Shown here one piece after another: positions 43,327-52,705 of a stretch of DNA of 64,000 bases (within the stretch, counting starts at the first letter, position 1; every line of letters starts with the position of its first letter). Made by a program: the position numbers and the translations under genes. Origin of the DNA: Picochlorum sp. 'celeri' (taxonomy: Eukaryota; Chlorophyta; Trebouxiophyceae); assembly GCA_010909725.1 (NCBI GenBank), contig JAACMV010000016.1, forward strand, positions 523,501 through 587,500. Direction: 5' to 3'. The notes beneath the pieces are model-generated. The model ran no database searches, was not told the DNA's origin, and saw only the letters and a list, made by a program, of their open reading frames with translations.

Positions 43327-44379
43327 TCACCACTTTTCAAAAGGTGCACCAGTGCTCTGTGGGACTTTTCCTGAGACCGCATCCAATTCAGCAACCTCTG
43401 CATCTGATAGACGCCAACCGCAAGATCCTACAAGATCTTCGACCTGCGCGGCATTCTTTGCTCCTGGAATGGGCAAGGCTCCTTTGCACATGGTCCAATT
43501 GATTGCTATCTGTGATGGAGTTACCTCGCCATTCCTCTCCTCTGCAATCTTTTTCAACAAATCAATCAGCACTGCCACTTGAGAGAACCTAGAATCAGTG
43601 AAATATGCACGTCGAGGGCCCGATGGAGGATTTGCAGCCGAATACTTGCCACTGAGCAACCCTTGTGCAATGGGCGAATATGCAACCAATTGCACGCCAT
43701 ACTCATTGCACGCTTCCAAAACTCCATTATTCTCTGGTTCTCGATAGAGTAAAGAGTACTGCACCTGGTTACTCGCCAAACACGTTCCATTCCTCTCAAA
43801 AAAGCGGCCAGCATTTCTCACCCTCTCAGCATTGAAATTGGAAACTCCAACCGCGCTGCAAAGCTCTTTTTCATAGCATTGAAGCAATCCTTCCAATGTT
43901 GCTTCATTTGAGAAGGCATTGAGGAAGAAACCAGGCCAATGCTGCATGTACAAGCCCACTTTGTCCACTCCCAGCCTTGCCAAACTTTTCTCCAGTGCAC
44001 CTACCACAGAGCCACTCGTTTGCCTCCATGGCAACGGCGCAAACTTGGTCGCCAGCACTGGGTTTCTCTCAGTTGGACACGTTTTCATAAACTCTCCAAT
44101 GTACTCTTCAGACTGGCCAAACCCGTACACCTCGGCTGTATCCAGAAAGTCCAAACCAAGATTCATGGCCTTCTCGTAGGCTTCCTTCGATCCCTCTTTG
44201 GTCCATCCGACCCAATAATTCGACCTATCGCCCCAACTCCAAGCTCCAATACCAACTTCAGACACTTCTAAACCGGATTTGCCAAGAGTTCGACGCCCAA
44301 CCATGGGCGCAGTAGAGCGCCCTTGCTGTGACGCTTGAGCAGCACATGGCATCCTCGGTGTTCTTCCAATAGTCTTCAT
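43327..44379 (-). CDS. Aldo/keto reductase, probably plastid
   Basis: 350 aa. NADPH-dependent oxidoreductase with the AKR tetrad in place: Asp80 and Tyr85 (DTAEVYG), Lys112 (TKFAP) and His147 (QHWPG). Later motifs are GVSNF, NQVQYSLLYR and the cofactor-binding IPGAKNAAQVED. The first 28 residues (basic, Ser/Ala/Gln-rich, then VGRRTLGKSGLEVS) resemble a plastid transit peptide. It resembles plant plastid AKRs of the At1g06690/pyridoxal-reductase-like group; the substrate is not predictable. Its 3' end is 48 bp from the PHYLLO stop (convergent). Confidence 0.88.
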   Translation of the reverse strand: MKTIGRTPRMPCAAQASQQGRSTAPMVGRRTLGKSGLEVSEVGIGAWSWGDRSNYWVGWTKEGSKEAYEKAMNLGLDFLDTAEVYGFGQSEEYIGEFMKTCPTERNPVLATKFAPLPWRQTSGSVVGALEKSLARLGVDKVGLYMQHWPGFFLNAFSNEATLEGLLQCYEKELCSAVGVSNFNAERVRNAGRFFERNGTCLASNQVQYSLLYREPENNGVLEACNEYGVQLVAYSPIAQGLLSGKYSAANPPSGPRRAYFTDSRFSQVAVLIDLLKKIAEERNGEVTPSQIAINWTMCKGALPIPGAKNAAQVEDLVGSCGWRLSDAEVAELDAVSGKVPQSTGAPFEKW

Positions 44380-44586
44380 GATTTCTACTTTGTATGTATT
44401 GGGTTATGGAGAGTCGGTGTGCAGCGAAGGGACTGCATTGAAAGTTGCCAGATGGCACCCCTGACAAATGTGTGGCTCTGTTTTTTTTCTTCTCTCTCAA
44501 ACGTTACACTGTAAATTTCAATACGAAGAAAAAACATCAACACGAGCGACAAAATCTCTGGTTCCTTACTGAATAGTATTGGTACA

Positions 44587-45855
44587 CTAAGGATGATCTT
44601 TGACATGCTTGACAGAGTACTGGCCATCCTTGACGACATACGTGACAGTCACTGTTTTTGACTCTTCTTCTCCCGCCCCCGTCTGCAAAATTCCTGGAGG
44701 CGGAGGAGGAGGGGGTAGATAATGATCTGTTTTCTGAGGTGCCCCATTCCCTGGGGTAGGATGCAGCATGTTGTTTCCCAGAATATCATCATCAAAGATT
44801 GAGCCCAAGTCAGGCGAGCCTGCCATTCTTTCAAAGGGATTATGAAGATGTGCCGTGACCCTTTTCGGGACTGGATCATTCTCTCCCGCAAACATTATCT
44901 GCCAAATATAGTCGTCGCTAGGATTCGACACTTCAGATGGATTCATCGCTGACGTGACTGTCATCAAGGGTTCTCCCTCTCCACCCCCAATCCTTGGTCT
45001 CTTGGCTTCATCGAATTGGTCGAAATCAAACAAAAGACCTCCTCCACTGTGACCCAGGGGTTCTAAGTCCCATTCTGAAGGAAGAGGAGGGGGTGACGGT
45101 GCTCTCTTTCCGTTTCCACCCATGTTCAAATCAGGCAACAAATGCTCATCGTATCCTAATGGCACATCTCCCACATCTAAACTACTCAATGTAGGAGCAT
45201 GATCCATGTGTCCAAGGGCGCGCTCTTTCTGCTGATCCGTGAACACGAGGTCGGCGTTATCGGACAACACGTCGCCATCATGTTTGCCCCCCATCTCCTT
45301 GTCATGTGATCCATCCAACTCTCTCTCCACCCTACAATCTTTGGAGAGGGAGACAGCACTCGATCCCTGTCGTCTAACACGCGAAGCACGTCTTCTAATA
45401 GCATTTTCCATCATATTTTGTTTCGCTAGTCTAACTTCATCGTCATAATCCAGAGAATCCGAGGGAGACGACTGTGTCACCCAGTCACCCGTCTCTGTAG
45501 TCGTAGAAACCTGTTTCTGTCGCTTCGCTGCCTGCCGAGGAGCACTCTTTCCCGCAGTACAGCCTACATGATGCTTTCCTGGCTTCAATTCTTTCCCACA
45601 TTTTGGACAATACTTGAGCTCCGTGCCATGTCCTCGTTCTTTTCCAGAGCCCCTCACATCCGGTGGAGCTCGAAAGTGCACTTTCAACCGCCATAATTCG
45701 GCAAAACTACGATTGCATCCCGGAAAAGGACAATAAAACTGCATATAAAGAATACCATCAGCCACTGCTTCAATATAGAAGCGCACAGGTTCACGTACTC
45801 TATCTGGGTCAGGCCCTGTAACAATGCGCGACGCCGTATCTCCGTCTCCGCGCAT
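44587..45855 (-). CDS. CIA5/CCM1-like zinc-binding regulator of the CO2-concentrating mechanism
   Basis: 422 aa, single exon. The only ordered part is the N-terminus, with zinc ligands C42, C47, H60, C83, C86, H96 and C99. The spacing is C-x4-C-x12-H-x22-C-x2-C-x9-H-x2-C. From memory, Chlamydomonas CIA5/CCM1 needs C36, C41, H54, C77 and C80, and the cia5 allele is H54Y. Every one of these maps here with a constant offset of six. The rest is low-complexity and acidic, with a basic KRQKQ stretch that could be a nuclear localisation signal, proline runs, and a short ordered end (VTVTYVVKDGQYSVKHVKDH). CIA5 controls low-CO2 gene induction. Apart from the first 100 residues there is no recognisable similarity, so the assignment rests on ligand spacing and context-free reading. 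Confidence 0.7.
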   Translation of the reverse strand: MRGDGDTASRIVTGPDPDRVREPVRFYIEAVADGILYMQFYCPFPGCNRSFAELWRLKVHFRAPPDVRGSGKERGHGTELKYCPKCGKELKPGKHHVGCTAGKSAPRQAAKRQKQVSTTTETGDWVTQSSPSDSLDYDDEVRLAKQNMMENAIRRRASRVRRQGSSAVSLSKDCRVERELDGSHDKEMGGKHDGDVLSDNADLVFTDQQKERALGHMDHAPTLSSLDVGDVPLGYDEHLLPDLNMGGNGKRAPSPPPLPSEWDLEPLGHSGGGLLFDFDQFDEAKRPRIGGGEGEPLMTVTSAMNPSEVSNPSDDYIWQIMFAGENDPVPKRVTAHLHNPFERMAGSPDLGSIFDDDILGNNMLHPTPGNGAPQKTDHYLPPPPPPPGILQTGAGEEESKTVTVTYVVKDGQYSVKHVKDHP

Positions 45856-46334
45856 CTATACGTATACTGATATAGTACTAATACAGTAATACACTATTGA
45901 ATCACAATTTCACCCCTACTGGTACAATGTATCGACACTGGCTCCCAAACGCTCTGCCTGTTCCTGCGGTCACCTGCGTTTATCTTGTCCCCAAACGTGC
46001 CGATGTCCACAATTCGTTACCCTCTGCCCCGTTAATACGTCATAAATAATTTTTTTACTCTTGATCCTTGGCTTTCGTGCAGAATGGAATGCCTTTTGTG
46101 ACGATAGGACGCACACGACAGAGGCGTTCGGATAGGGCTGCAAAAGTGCACTGCACGATTTCGACGCGACTTCTACAGCTGTTACTGTAATATAAATGCA
46201 ATGGGGCGGTTACGAGCAAGCCCTTTTGGCTGGCGCAATTACGACAAGTCGCGGCGCTATGCCTGGTTGACTTTGGACAAAGTAATTCGGTAGTCGATAA
46301 AAAACAAGACCTGAGTTCTAACAATTACATACAT
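45856..46334. other. Intergenic region between the mTERF-like and CIA5-like genes
   Basis: About 480 bp. A minus-strand open frame at 46055-46324 (89 codons, TTG start, Cys-rich) is present. It has no ATG in a sensible place and no recognised domain, so it is not called. The region should contain the promoter of the CIA5-like gene and the 3' end of the mTERF-like gene. Confidence 0.4.
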
Positions 46335-47126
46335 TCAAGTGGATTTTGATGGAAGATTTGGACTCATGGGGGCCGTACTAAACGCTGCGCCTTCTCTCCA
46401 TTGAACAAGGGATGGCACCTGGGCTCCATCCTTGCCTTGAACGAGCACAAGAGTCATTCGAGCCTTTCCCTTTTCAAAGTATTCCTTTGAGGGGGACACT
46501 GAGTAGCTCAACACGACTGGATTGGAACTCAAAAACGTGTGCAGTGCATCTCCATCGATGCCCTTGGACTGAATGAAATCCACAGTTTCCTTTAATTCTG
46601 CAGGTGTCTTGCCCAGAATGCCCTTGCAAATAGACACCATATTCTCTACGCGGCGATTGGGAATTTTCAATTCTCCAGTAAGATATTCTACCACAGCTTT
46701 GCATTGATCTGCACTGGTCTCCAATTTTCTCTTCATGATTTCTGCCGTGACCCCATCAACCCAAGCCAAGTCCCAACCAATACTCAACAGGTATTTCTTC
46801 ACAGCAGCCATCGTGGCAGCCTTGGCAGTCAAGGCTTGTGATACCAGATTGACATCCCCAGATGTAGAAGAGGCATTCAGCCTGCGTCAGTCGAGAGTGA
46901 GAATCGTGAGAAGGCTGGCAATCATGAACTCAATCTGGGACAGGATCGCCCATGATGCTCACACACAGAAATGTACCATGACATACCTTGAATTCATCTT
47001 ATAGCGACCATATGGGGACAATGTGCGGTGTACCTGGGCGGGACGCACCAGAGCACAGCCTCCTACCGCACTTGCTCTTGTGCAGAGCTTGACGGCAGGC
47101 ATGGATTGCATTCCCATGATCATCAT
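46335..47126 (-). CDS. mTERF-like protein, plastid-targeted (small)
   Basis: Exons 47126-46987 and 46881-46335 (105-nt intron, GTATGT...ACGCAG) give about 228 aa. Several in-frame ATGs lie at the start (47126, 47123, 47117, 47111, 47102), so the exact initiator is open. The first 60 or so residues (VKLCTRASAVGGCALVRPAQVHR) look like a plastid transit peptide. The body is helical. The stretch VENMVSICKGILGKTPAELKETVDFIQSKGIDGDALHTFLSSNPVVL follows the mTERF repeat pattern (a helix ending in a P-containing turn, then a hydrophobic helix), with perhaps two to three repeats. That is fewer than in full-length mTERFs. DNA or RNA binding in the organelle is inferred. Confidence 0.6.
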
Positions 47127-47179
47127 ATCGATGGATCGATTGATTTTGACTCTCTCTGTCTCTAGCTATTATCGGATTT

Positions 47180-48199
47180 ATGTATGCTGTTCTGATGGAT
47201 GCGTCTTTCCTTTTTTTTTGCTCAAGGAAGATTAGAGATCTGCCAGATCTCTACAAGTACTTGGCAATGCGTATGAATGCGTTCCAGAAACCCCGTTCCA
47301 AAAAGAAGGAACATTGTTTTACAAGTACAATTTTGGGAAAGGGAATAAATATGACACGGACTGTCAGCGGGACGATTCATGTTGGACAATGCTCCCCTGA
47401 GTTGTACTTTTATTTTGTGTATGGTGATCCTGAATTTCTGAAATCGTATCATAAACGGGTGAATGGGGATGATGAGGCGTTGGTTCCGGATTGGGATGAC
47501 GGAATGGAGCGACAGATTGTGTTTACACTGCCAATTAATGCTCCTGTGGTGATTCAGAGGCTGATTGGGGCTGAGCGGCTTGGTGTGTTTGAGACCCAAA
47601 AGGTTTCGGTGCACGACAATGGTCGAGAGATTGTGTTGGACAGTGAACCTAGGCCACAAATGCCTGGTGCGGATAGATTTTCGTCGGATTCGGTGGTGCG
47701 TATGTGTGATGATGGGCACGGGGGTTGCGATGTCACAATCACTGTGAGTTGTGAGGCATCTGGTCCATATGGGTTGATATCAACAATTGAGCATTACATG
47801 GCGGAAACGGCGAAGAAGAATATAGATGAACTCTTAGAAAATTGTCTAGAATATGTGGAACAGGTGAAAATGGAGGAAGTTGAACACGAGGAGGTGCTAG
47901 GGTGTCTCCCATGGAGAATTCCTACTCAGACTGCTGGTGTGTTTGTTGATGGGACTAGCACGAAATCAGGTTCTGTGGCATATTATGACGTAGCAGAGGA
48001 CCGAATTGATGAGGTTATGACAGTTGTTCGGCGGATTGAGGAGAGAATGCACGCTTTAGAGACACAGATTGGTATGCAGCGAGAGGTACATGTACGTGTA
48101 GGGGTGGACAAGAGCGTATGGGTCCTCATGGGATGTGGGATGGCAGTATACCTGTTGTCTTCGTTATACAAACGCCAATATTATATTAATTCGGTTTAA
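47180..48199 (+). CDS. START/VASt-like lipid-binding protein with C-terminal membrane anchor
   Basis: 339 aa from the ATG at 47180. Residues about 45-235 read as a START-fold or VASt domain: alternating strand blocks, an HVGQCSPELYFYFVYGDPEFLKSYH helix, VTITVSCEASGPYG, and a long C-terminal helix beginning LISTIEHYMAETAKKNIDELLENC. A coiled helix and one transmembrane segment (VWVLMGCGMAVYLLSSLY) close the protein. This layout resembles tail-anchored sterol or lipid transfer proteins at ER contacts. The start is uncertain: a T-rich tract ending CTCAAG at 47211-47226 could be an acceptor, or initiation may be at 47269. The 3' end overlaps the convergent FAD oxidoreductase by 14 bp. Confidence 0.6.
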   Translation: MYAVLMDASFLFFCSRKIRDLPDLYKYLAMRMNAFQKPRSKKKEHCFTSTILGKGINMTRTVSGTIHVGQCSPELYFYFVYGDPEFLKSYHKRVNGDDEALVPDWDDGMERQIVFTLPINAPVVIQRLIGAERLGVFETQKVSVHDNGREIVLDSEPRPQMPGADRFSSDSVVRMCDDGHGGCDVTITVSCEASGPYGLISTIEHYMAETAKKNIDELLENCLEYVEQVKMEEVEHEEVLGCLPWRIPTQTAGVFVDGTSTKSGSVAYYDVAEDRIDEVMTVVRRIEERMHALETQIGMQREVHVRVGVDKSVWVLMGCGMAVYLLSSLYKRQYYINSV

Positions 48200-49394
48200 C
48201 ACATTTCCATCGCTTTAGTTCCATTGGAATGGACGAGTCTTCCTGTTGGAACATGGCAAAAGCGACCAGACTTCCCAACCAGGCATGATAGACAAGTCCT
48301 CGAGCTCCCAATCCACCAACGTTCCACCAGGATGGGGATTGCTTGCCCTCTCGGTCTCGTGAAATCTTTCCTGCGTATGGTATTGATCCGATGCTGGTCC
48401 GTGTTGGCAATGCTCGAACGCCTGAGCGTATCTGGGCAACATTCCAGTCCTCCAAACTGGGCAAGATGTGCCTGGCCTTGTTCAGAAGATCTTCTGACGC
48501 GTCCAAGGCATGCTTTGATGCAACACCATCCCGAAACTTCAGTGCATTGTATGCATCATACGATGAGACACCATGCTGCTGAGTTGCGCCAACAATGGCT
48601 CTATTATTATTGAGAAAGGCCACATAGGGATTGCCTAGCAAGCTAATGTCCCTCTCACTGCATGACTTTGGATCAGGTGCCGTGATGTCTACCGTGTACC
48701 CCTGACATAAATCGAGCTCAAACATCCCCTGAAGTTCTTTTATTTCATTAATAGCTGCTCCTGTGGCTATTGCAATGGCATCATACGCTTGCTGTTGTTC
48801 CAAATCTTCAAGGCACTCGACTCGCTGAGAATGCAATGTGATGGAACTCCCTTGGTCATCAGCAACATGATGGCACAGATTCCAAAGAGACTGGAGATAC
48901 ATTTTTGTATCTATTACATTGCCGTATGGAACATAAAATCCTGAGATGTGGCCCTCACCTTGGGGCACTGTACCAAAGCCTGGATCATCACACAAGGCAG
49001 CTGTCGTCTCCACTGAAACACATCTGGCATCTAAAATTCGATCTGGGCGGCCCCATCCAATGTGCTTAGAAAATTGCTTCTTCTGTTTTTCGCTTACTGC
49101 TGGCCTATAGAGGGCACTTCTGCGCCAGAATACCTCCGTGCTGTGCGCCTGCGCTGCCTGGATGAGCCTCTCAGCATGGTCATGTGCAGTCAGGCCGTGC
49201 CACAATACTTTGCCAGAAGGGGAGAAAGGATGAATTAACCCAGCAGCCACGCCAGTGGCCCCTGATCCTATTTCAAACGCATCGTATATATCCAATTGGA
49301 TGCGTTCCCTTCTCTTTGCACCCTCTCGGAGAAGGTGATAAGCCAGGCCAAGGCCTGCAGCTCCCCTTCCTATAATCGCAAAATGCTTATTCAT
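48186..49394 (-). CDS. FAD-dependent oxidoreductase (DAO family)
   Basis: 402 aa, single exon from the ATG at 49394. The Rossmann FAD site is at the very N-terminus (FAIIGRGAAGLGLAYHLL), followed by the DAO-type block GSGATGVAAGLIHPF. A C-terminal FAD/substrate region reads IRSGVRALPTRTSIGSIPYAG...NVGGLGARGLVYHAWLG. The whole resembles the oxidoreductase half of bacterial MnmC and its plant plastid relatives; the substrate is unknown. No clear transit peptide precedes the FAD motif. It starts 37 nt after the Gemin5 stop on the same strand. Confidence 0.82.
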   Translation of the reverse strand: MNKHFAIIGRGAAGLGLAYHLLREGAKRRERIQLDIYDAFEIGSGATGVAAGLIHPFSPSGKVLWHGLTAHDHAERLIQAAQAHSTEVFWRRSALYRPAVSEKQKKQFSKHIGWGRPDRILDARCVSVETTAALCDDPGFGTVPQGEGHISGFYVPYGNVIDTKMYLQSLWNLCHHVADDQGSSITLHSQRVECLEDLEQQQAYDAIAIATGAAINEIKELQGMFELDLCQGYTVDITAPDPKSCSERDISLLGNPYVAFLNNNRAIVGATQQHGVSSYDAYNALKFRDGVASKHALDASEDLLNKARHILPSLEDWNVAQIRSGVRALPTRTSIGSIPYAGKISRDREGKQSPSWWNVGGLGARGLVYHAWLGSLVAFAMFQQEDSSIPMELKRWKCVKPN

Positions 49395-49431
49395 GAGTGC
49401 CCTCGTGGCATCATATTACAGAAATATTCAT

Positions 49432-52400
49432 TCAATATTTATTATCCATTAAGGACGCTACTTCCTTGGTATCGTTGAGAACGGCGAACAGCATGCATGC
49501 TCTCGTCAGATCGCCAGAGTCACGGAGGTGGCAGGCGTAAGCCCTTCTCACCCGAAGGCTCACGGGGTGGGCGGACGGCAGCCTTGTGGTTGCAAGTGTG
49601 GCTGCCTCTCTCAAAAGCCTGTGCTTTTCGTAGAGTAAGCATGCCTGTTTGATGTCCCCTATAGTCAGCAGGTACAAGGCCCCCAGGTGAATGTCCCCCT
49701 TCTTTTCCAACTGCTCTACATATGCCCGAACGACCAAGACCCACGCATCTCTGCCAGCAGCTGCAGCGAAAGAGACAAAGTCAGACGTCAAACAATCGGT
49801 TTCAATCAGAAGCTTCACACAATCACCGACATCGCCCTGCCATAACTTGAGAGCAGCTGCCCTGAAGATGGCTCGCCTCTGAGCAAGCTGATCGCCTGTC
49901 AAGGTTTTGCCTGAATCTACAAGGGCTGTTGCGCACTTGGACACATACGCATCAATGCCAGGTGCAGACAGAGGAAGATCAGAAATTATATCACCACTCT
50001 GTTCTTCAAATACGTGGTTCCGAAGGCACTCAACAACGTCGCTGGAGTGGTCATTGTCAGGATGCAGAAATGTCTCAAGGATGCCACGCATGCCTTCTGT
50101 CATTTTCTGTTCAGAATCACGATTAAGTGGAGGCAAGAGTGTAGTAAGAGATGTTGATGCATCTTTTAACTTTGCCTTGCTTTTCGACTTGTTAAACTCC
50201 GCCGCTGCTGCTGCTGCATTTTCAATGTCAGACTCTGGGCTGCTCTGAGCTGAGGCTACATCATCCACCAAACATTGTTCTGTATCAACTCTCCATACTC
50301 GCACGCTTTGATCTTGTGAGGTTGTCACAAATGTAACAATTTGATCATCCTCCTTTTGGGAATGTATCCATTGGCATTGAAGTACGGGAGCACTGTGCCC
50401 TTTGAGCTTGTCAACAAAACACAGCGTCTGGCCATCCTGGTGAGCAGACCTGGAACAGTACAGCCCAATAATGCCGCTCTCAAAGCCGATCGCCACGACA
50501 TACATCAATTTACTATGGATGTACATAACAGATATGCTGGTGGGTAGGGTATCGCCGAAATTCTCCGCCACGCGGCACACAGATGTTGGCTCACTGCTCA
50601 ATCCTGAGCATGAAAACAACAAACCATCATCAGTCAACGCGAAAGCATCTGATTCCCCACACGCTGATACCATTATGATAGATGGAGCATCATGGGTACC
50701 TAATTTGTCTGGAATAGGCTGATATTCCCACAAAATACGAGGGAGCCCTGCTGTGCACTGGCACATGTTGATCAGTCCATCGGTATGGCCAATCACAACC
50801 CTCCCATCCCTTCCAGCATGCAGAGCCACGATGCAAGATATGGGGCTCTCGGAGTCTTGGTTACCTATGAATAGAGGCTCGATCGTTCTATAATCTTTGG
50901 ACGCGACATCTGCCGCGGCAAATATCTCCTCATGATGTGGCCATGTCAAAATCACCCCAGCAGTACACCAGGACTGAAGCAGGAACATGCCATCATCCTG
51001 TGGAATCCATACCAGGGTGGCAACCGCCATTTGGTGCCTCGAGATACCCAAATGAACCTTTTTGGTGGCCATATTGACCATACCCACCGTTCCATCTTCG
51101 CATCCAAATGCCAGAACCTCATGCCCGGTAGGATACCACGACACAACCACAACAGGAGCAGGGATACCTTTCCATAGCAATGTCATCGTGTCATCCCTCA
51201 GTACCTTTTCCATCGAAACACAAGATCCTATTCGTATTGTTCCATCCCCGCAACCAATGCCTCCTATGAGTCGATCACCATCTCTTGCAATACAAATACT
51301 TGTTGGATGGCCACCCAAGCCAACACACCTGCTCGCAATCTTCGCCTGGCTCCACTCGATGCGCGATTTTCCAACAGGAACATTCCACAATGTACATATA
51401 CGATCCAATCCAGTGGATGTCACAAACACCTGGTTCCCCAACCTGCAGCTCTGAACAGAAAACACTGCCCTCGTGTGACTCTCTGGTAATTTGGCACACG
51501 GTATACACTCTCCGCCCTGGACGATATCATCGGCCCGCCAAACCAGAATCCGCCCATTCAGAGAGCTACTTATCAAATATGAATGTGTATCTCCCATCCC
51601 GTCAGCATCAGGATGCGACATCCATGCAAGGCTTGCCCAAAACCTGTTTGCAACACTAGTGTTCCCAACCTCTGAGGACTTTTTGGTCGGAGAATACATA
51701 TTATCCAGACAAGCAACGACATTGCATGTTTCAACAGAATCTAACAGAACCTTTACAACTTTGATCAGCCCACTTTTTGAGCCCACTGCAATCAGATGGG
51801 AACCAGATGGTGAAGAGTCTGCACTCCATGCCACACACTGGATTTCCGAATCGAACACATCCAGACACGCCAGCACAACACCTCTATCATAATCACATAA
51901 AGCTAAGCAGCCGCTCTTATACCCCACCCCAACAATACTGACAGTCCCTTCAGGGCAACACGCCATGCTCACAATCTCATCATTCCTCTTACAGTCTGGC
52001 AGCCTTTGCATCTTACTACCTGGCTCAACAATACCCCAGACAAATATGTTACCATTCTTATCACCAACCAGTACCATTCCTGAGTTATCACTCGCCATAG
52101 CACGTATCTCTGCTGGGCGTTTTGTCAGTGTCCGATGCCTACAGTACCCATCATCAGACCACTTCCAAACATGCACACTCCTACCCATAACGGAAGTGAC
52201 CAAAAACAGGCCACCACAGTCATCCTTGACATGTATCACACACGTCGTGCGACTGGAATACCCCCCAATAATGTCCTTGATGCCCAAACCACCCTCAATA
52301 TCCAATAGCACTATAGCATTCTGGGCACAGTATGCCAGCTCGTTGCCTTGAACCGAGGATAATTGTGATCCATACCTACAATAACATATAATCATGACGA

Positions 52401-52470
52401 AATCTTTCCAAAATACGGAACAGAGGACGCACCAGTTGGGACTTGGAGGAATGAAGACGCTGCTCTGCAT
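49432..52470 (-). CDS. Gemin5-like WD40 protein (SMN complex)
   Basis: Expected to recognise snRNAs for Sm-core assembly. The ATG is at 52470. Exons 52470-52433 and 52375-49432 give 993 aa, and the 57-nt intron (GTGCGT...TTGTAG) is free of stops in frame. The N-terminus after splicing, FIPPSPNW|YGSQLSS, matches the Gemin5 hallmark PPSPNWY, which supports both the intron and the family call. About 13-14 WD repeats follow (for example VTSVMGRSVHVWKW, VTSTGLDRICTLWNVP, VTTSQDQSVRVWRVD), as in the double propeller. A linker and a helical TPR-like C-terminal region (about 800-993) follow. An open frame that starts at a TTG (52524) includes the intron and is rejected. Confidence 0.85.
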   Translation of the reverse strand: MQSSVFIPPSPNWCVLCSVFWKDFVMIICYCRYGSQLSSVQGNELAYCAQNAIVLLDIEGGLGIKDIIGGYSSRTTCVIHVKDDCGGLFLVTSVMGRSVHVWKWSDDGYCRHRTLTKRPAEIRAMASDNSGMVLVGDKNGNIFVWGIVEPGSKMQRLPDCKRNDEIVSMACCPEGTVSIVGVGYKSGCLALCDYDRGVVLACLDVFDSEIQCVAWSADSSPSGSHLIAVGSKSGLIKVVKVLLDSVETCNVVACLDNMYSPTKKSSEVGNTSVANRFWASLAWMSHPDADGMGDTHSYLISSSLNGRILVWRADDIVQGGECIPCAKLPESHTRAVFSVQSCRLGNQVFVTSTGLDRICTLWNVPVGKSRIEWSQAKIASRCVGLGGHPTSICIARDGDRLIGGIGCGDGTIRIGSCVSMEKVLRDDTMTLLWKGIPAPVVVVSWYPTGHEVLAFGCEDGTVGMVNMATKKVHLGISRHQMAVATLVWIPQDDGMFLLQSWCTAGVILTWPHHEEIFAAADVASKDYRTIEPLFIGNQDSESPISCIVALHAGRDGRVVIGHTDGLINMCQCTAGLPRILWEYQPIPDKLGTHDAPSIIMVSACGESDAFALTDDGLLFSCSGLSSEPTSVCRVAENFGDTLPTSISVMYIHSKLMYVVAIGFESGIIGLYCSRSAHQDGQTLCFVDKLKGHSAPVLQCQWIHSQKEDDQIVTFVTTSQDQSVRVWRVDTEQCLVDDVASAQSSPESDIENAAAAAAEFNKSKSKAKLKDASTSLTTLLPPLNRDSEQKMTEGMRGILETFLHPDNDHSSDVVECLRNHVFEEQSGDIISDLPLSAPGIDAYVSKCATALVDSGKTLTGDQLAQRRAIFRAAALKLWQGDVGDCVKLLIETDCLTSDFVSFAAAAGRDAWVLVVRAYVEQLEKKGDIHLGALYLLTIGDIKQACLLYEKHRLLREAATLATTRLPSAHPVSLRVRRAYACHLRDSGDLTRACMLFAVLNDTKEVASLMDNKY

Positions 52471-52705
52471 GGCGACGACACCTAATTCAGCCCTTGCAAT
52501 GTGTGCCCATTCTGACGATTGCAAAGCAGCTTTTTTTGCTATGTTGATACAATGGATGGATACAAGCAGCCTTTTTTCTTCTGCTGTGTCGTTGACGTTT
52601 TTAATGTCCTAATTTGTGAAATTTTGAAAATTGAATTCATCAGCGTGATTCATCGGTTCGGAATACTGCATAGCAGGCTCTTGTAGTATATTTGTAAGGT
52701 TATTT

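Noticed and set aside
46055..46324. 89-codon minus-strand frame between the CIA5-like and mTERF-like genes
   Set aside because: Starts at TTG, Cys-rich, no recognisable domain or convincing splice sites.
52434..52524. Gemin5 start at TTG 52524
   Set aside because: An ATG at 52470 gives the conserved Gemin5 opening directly.
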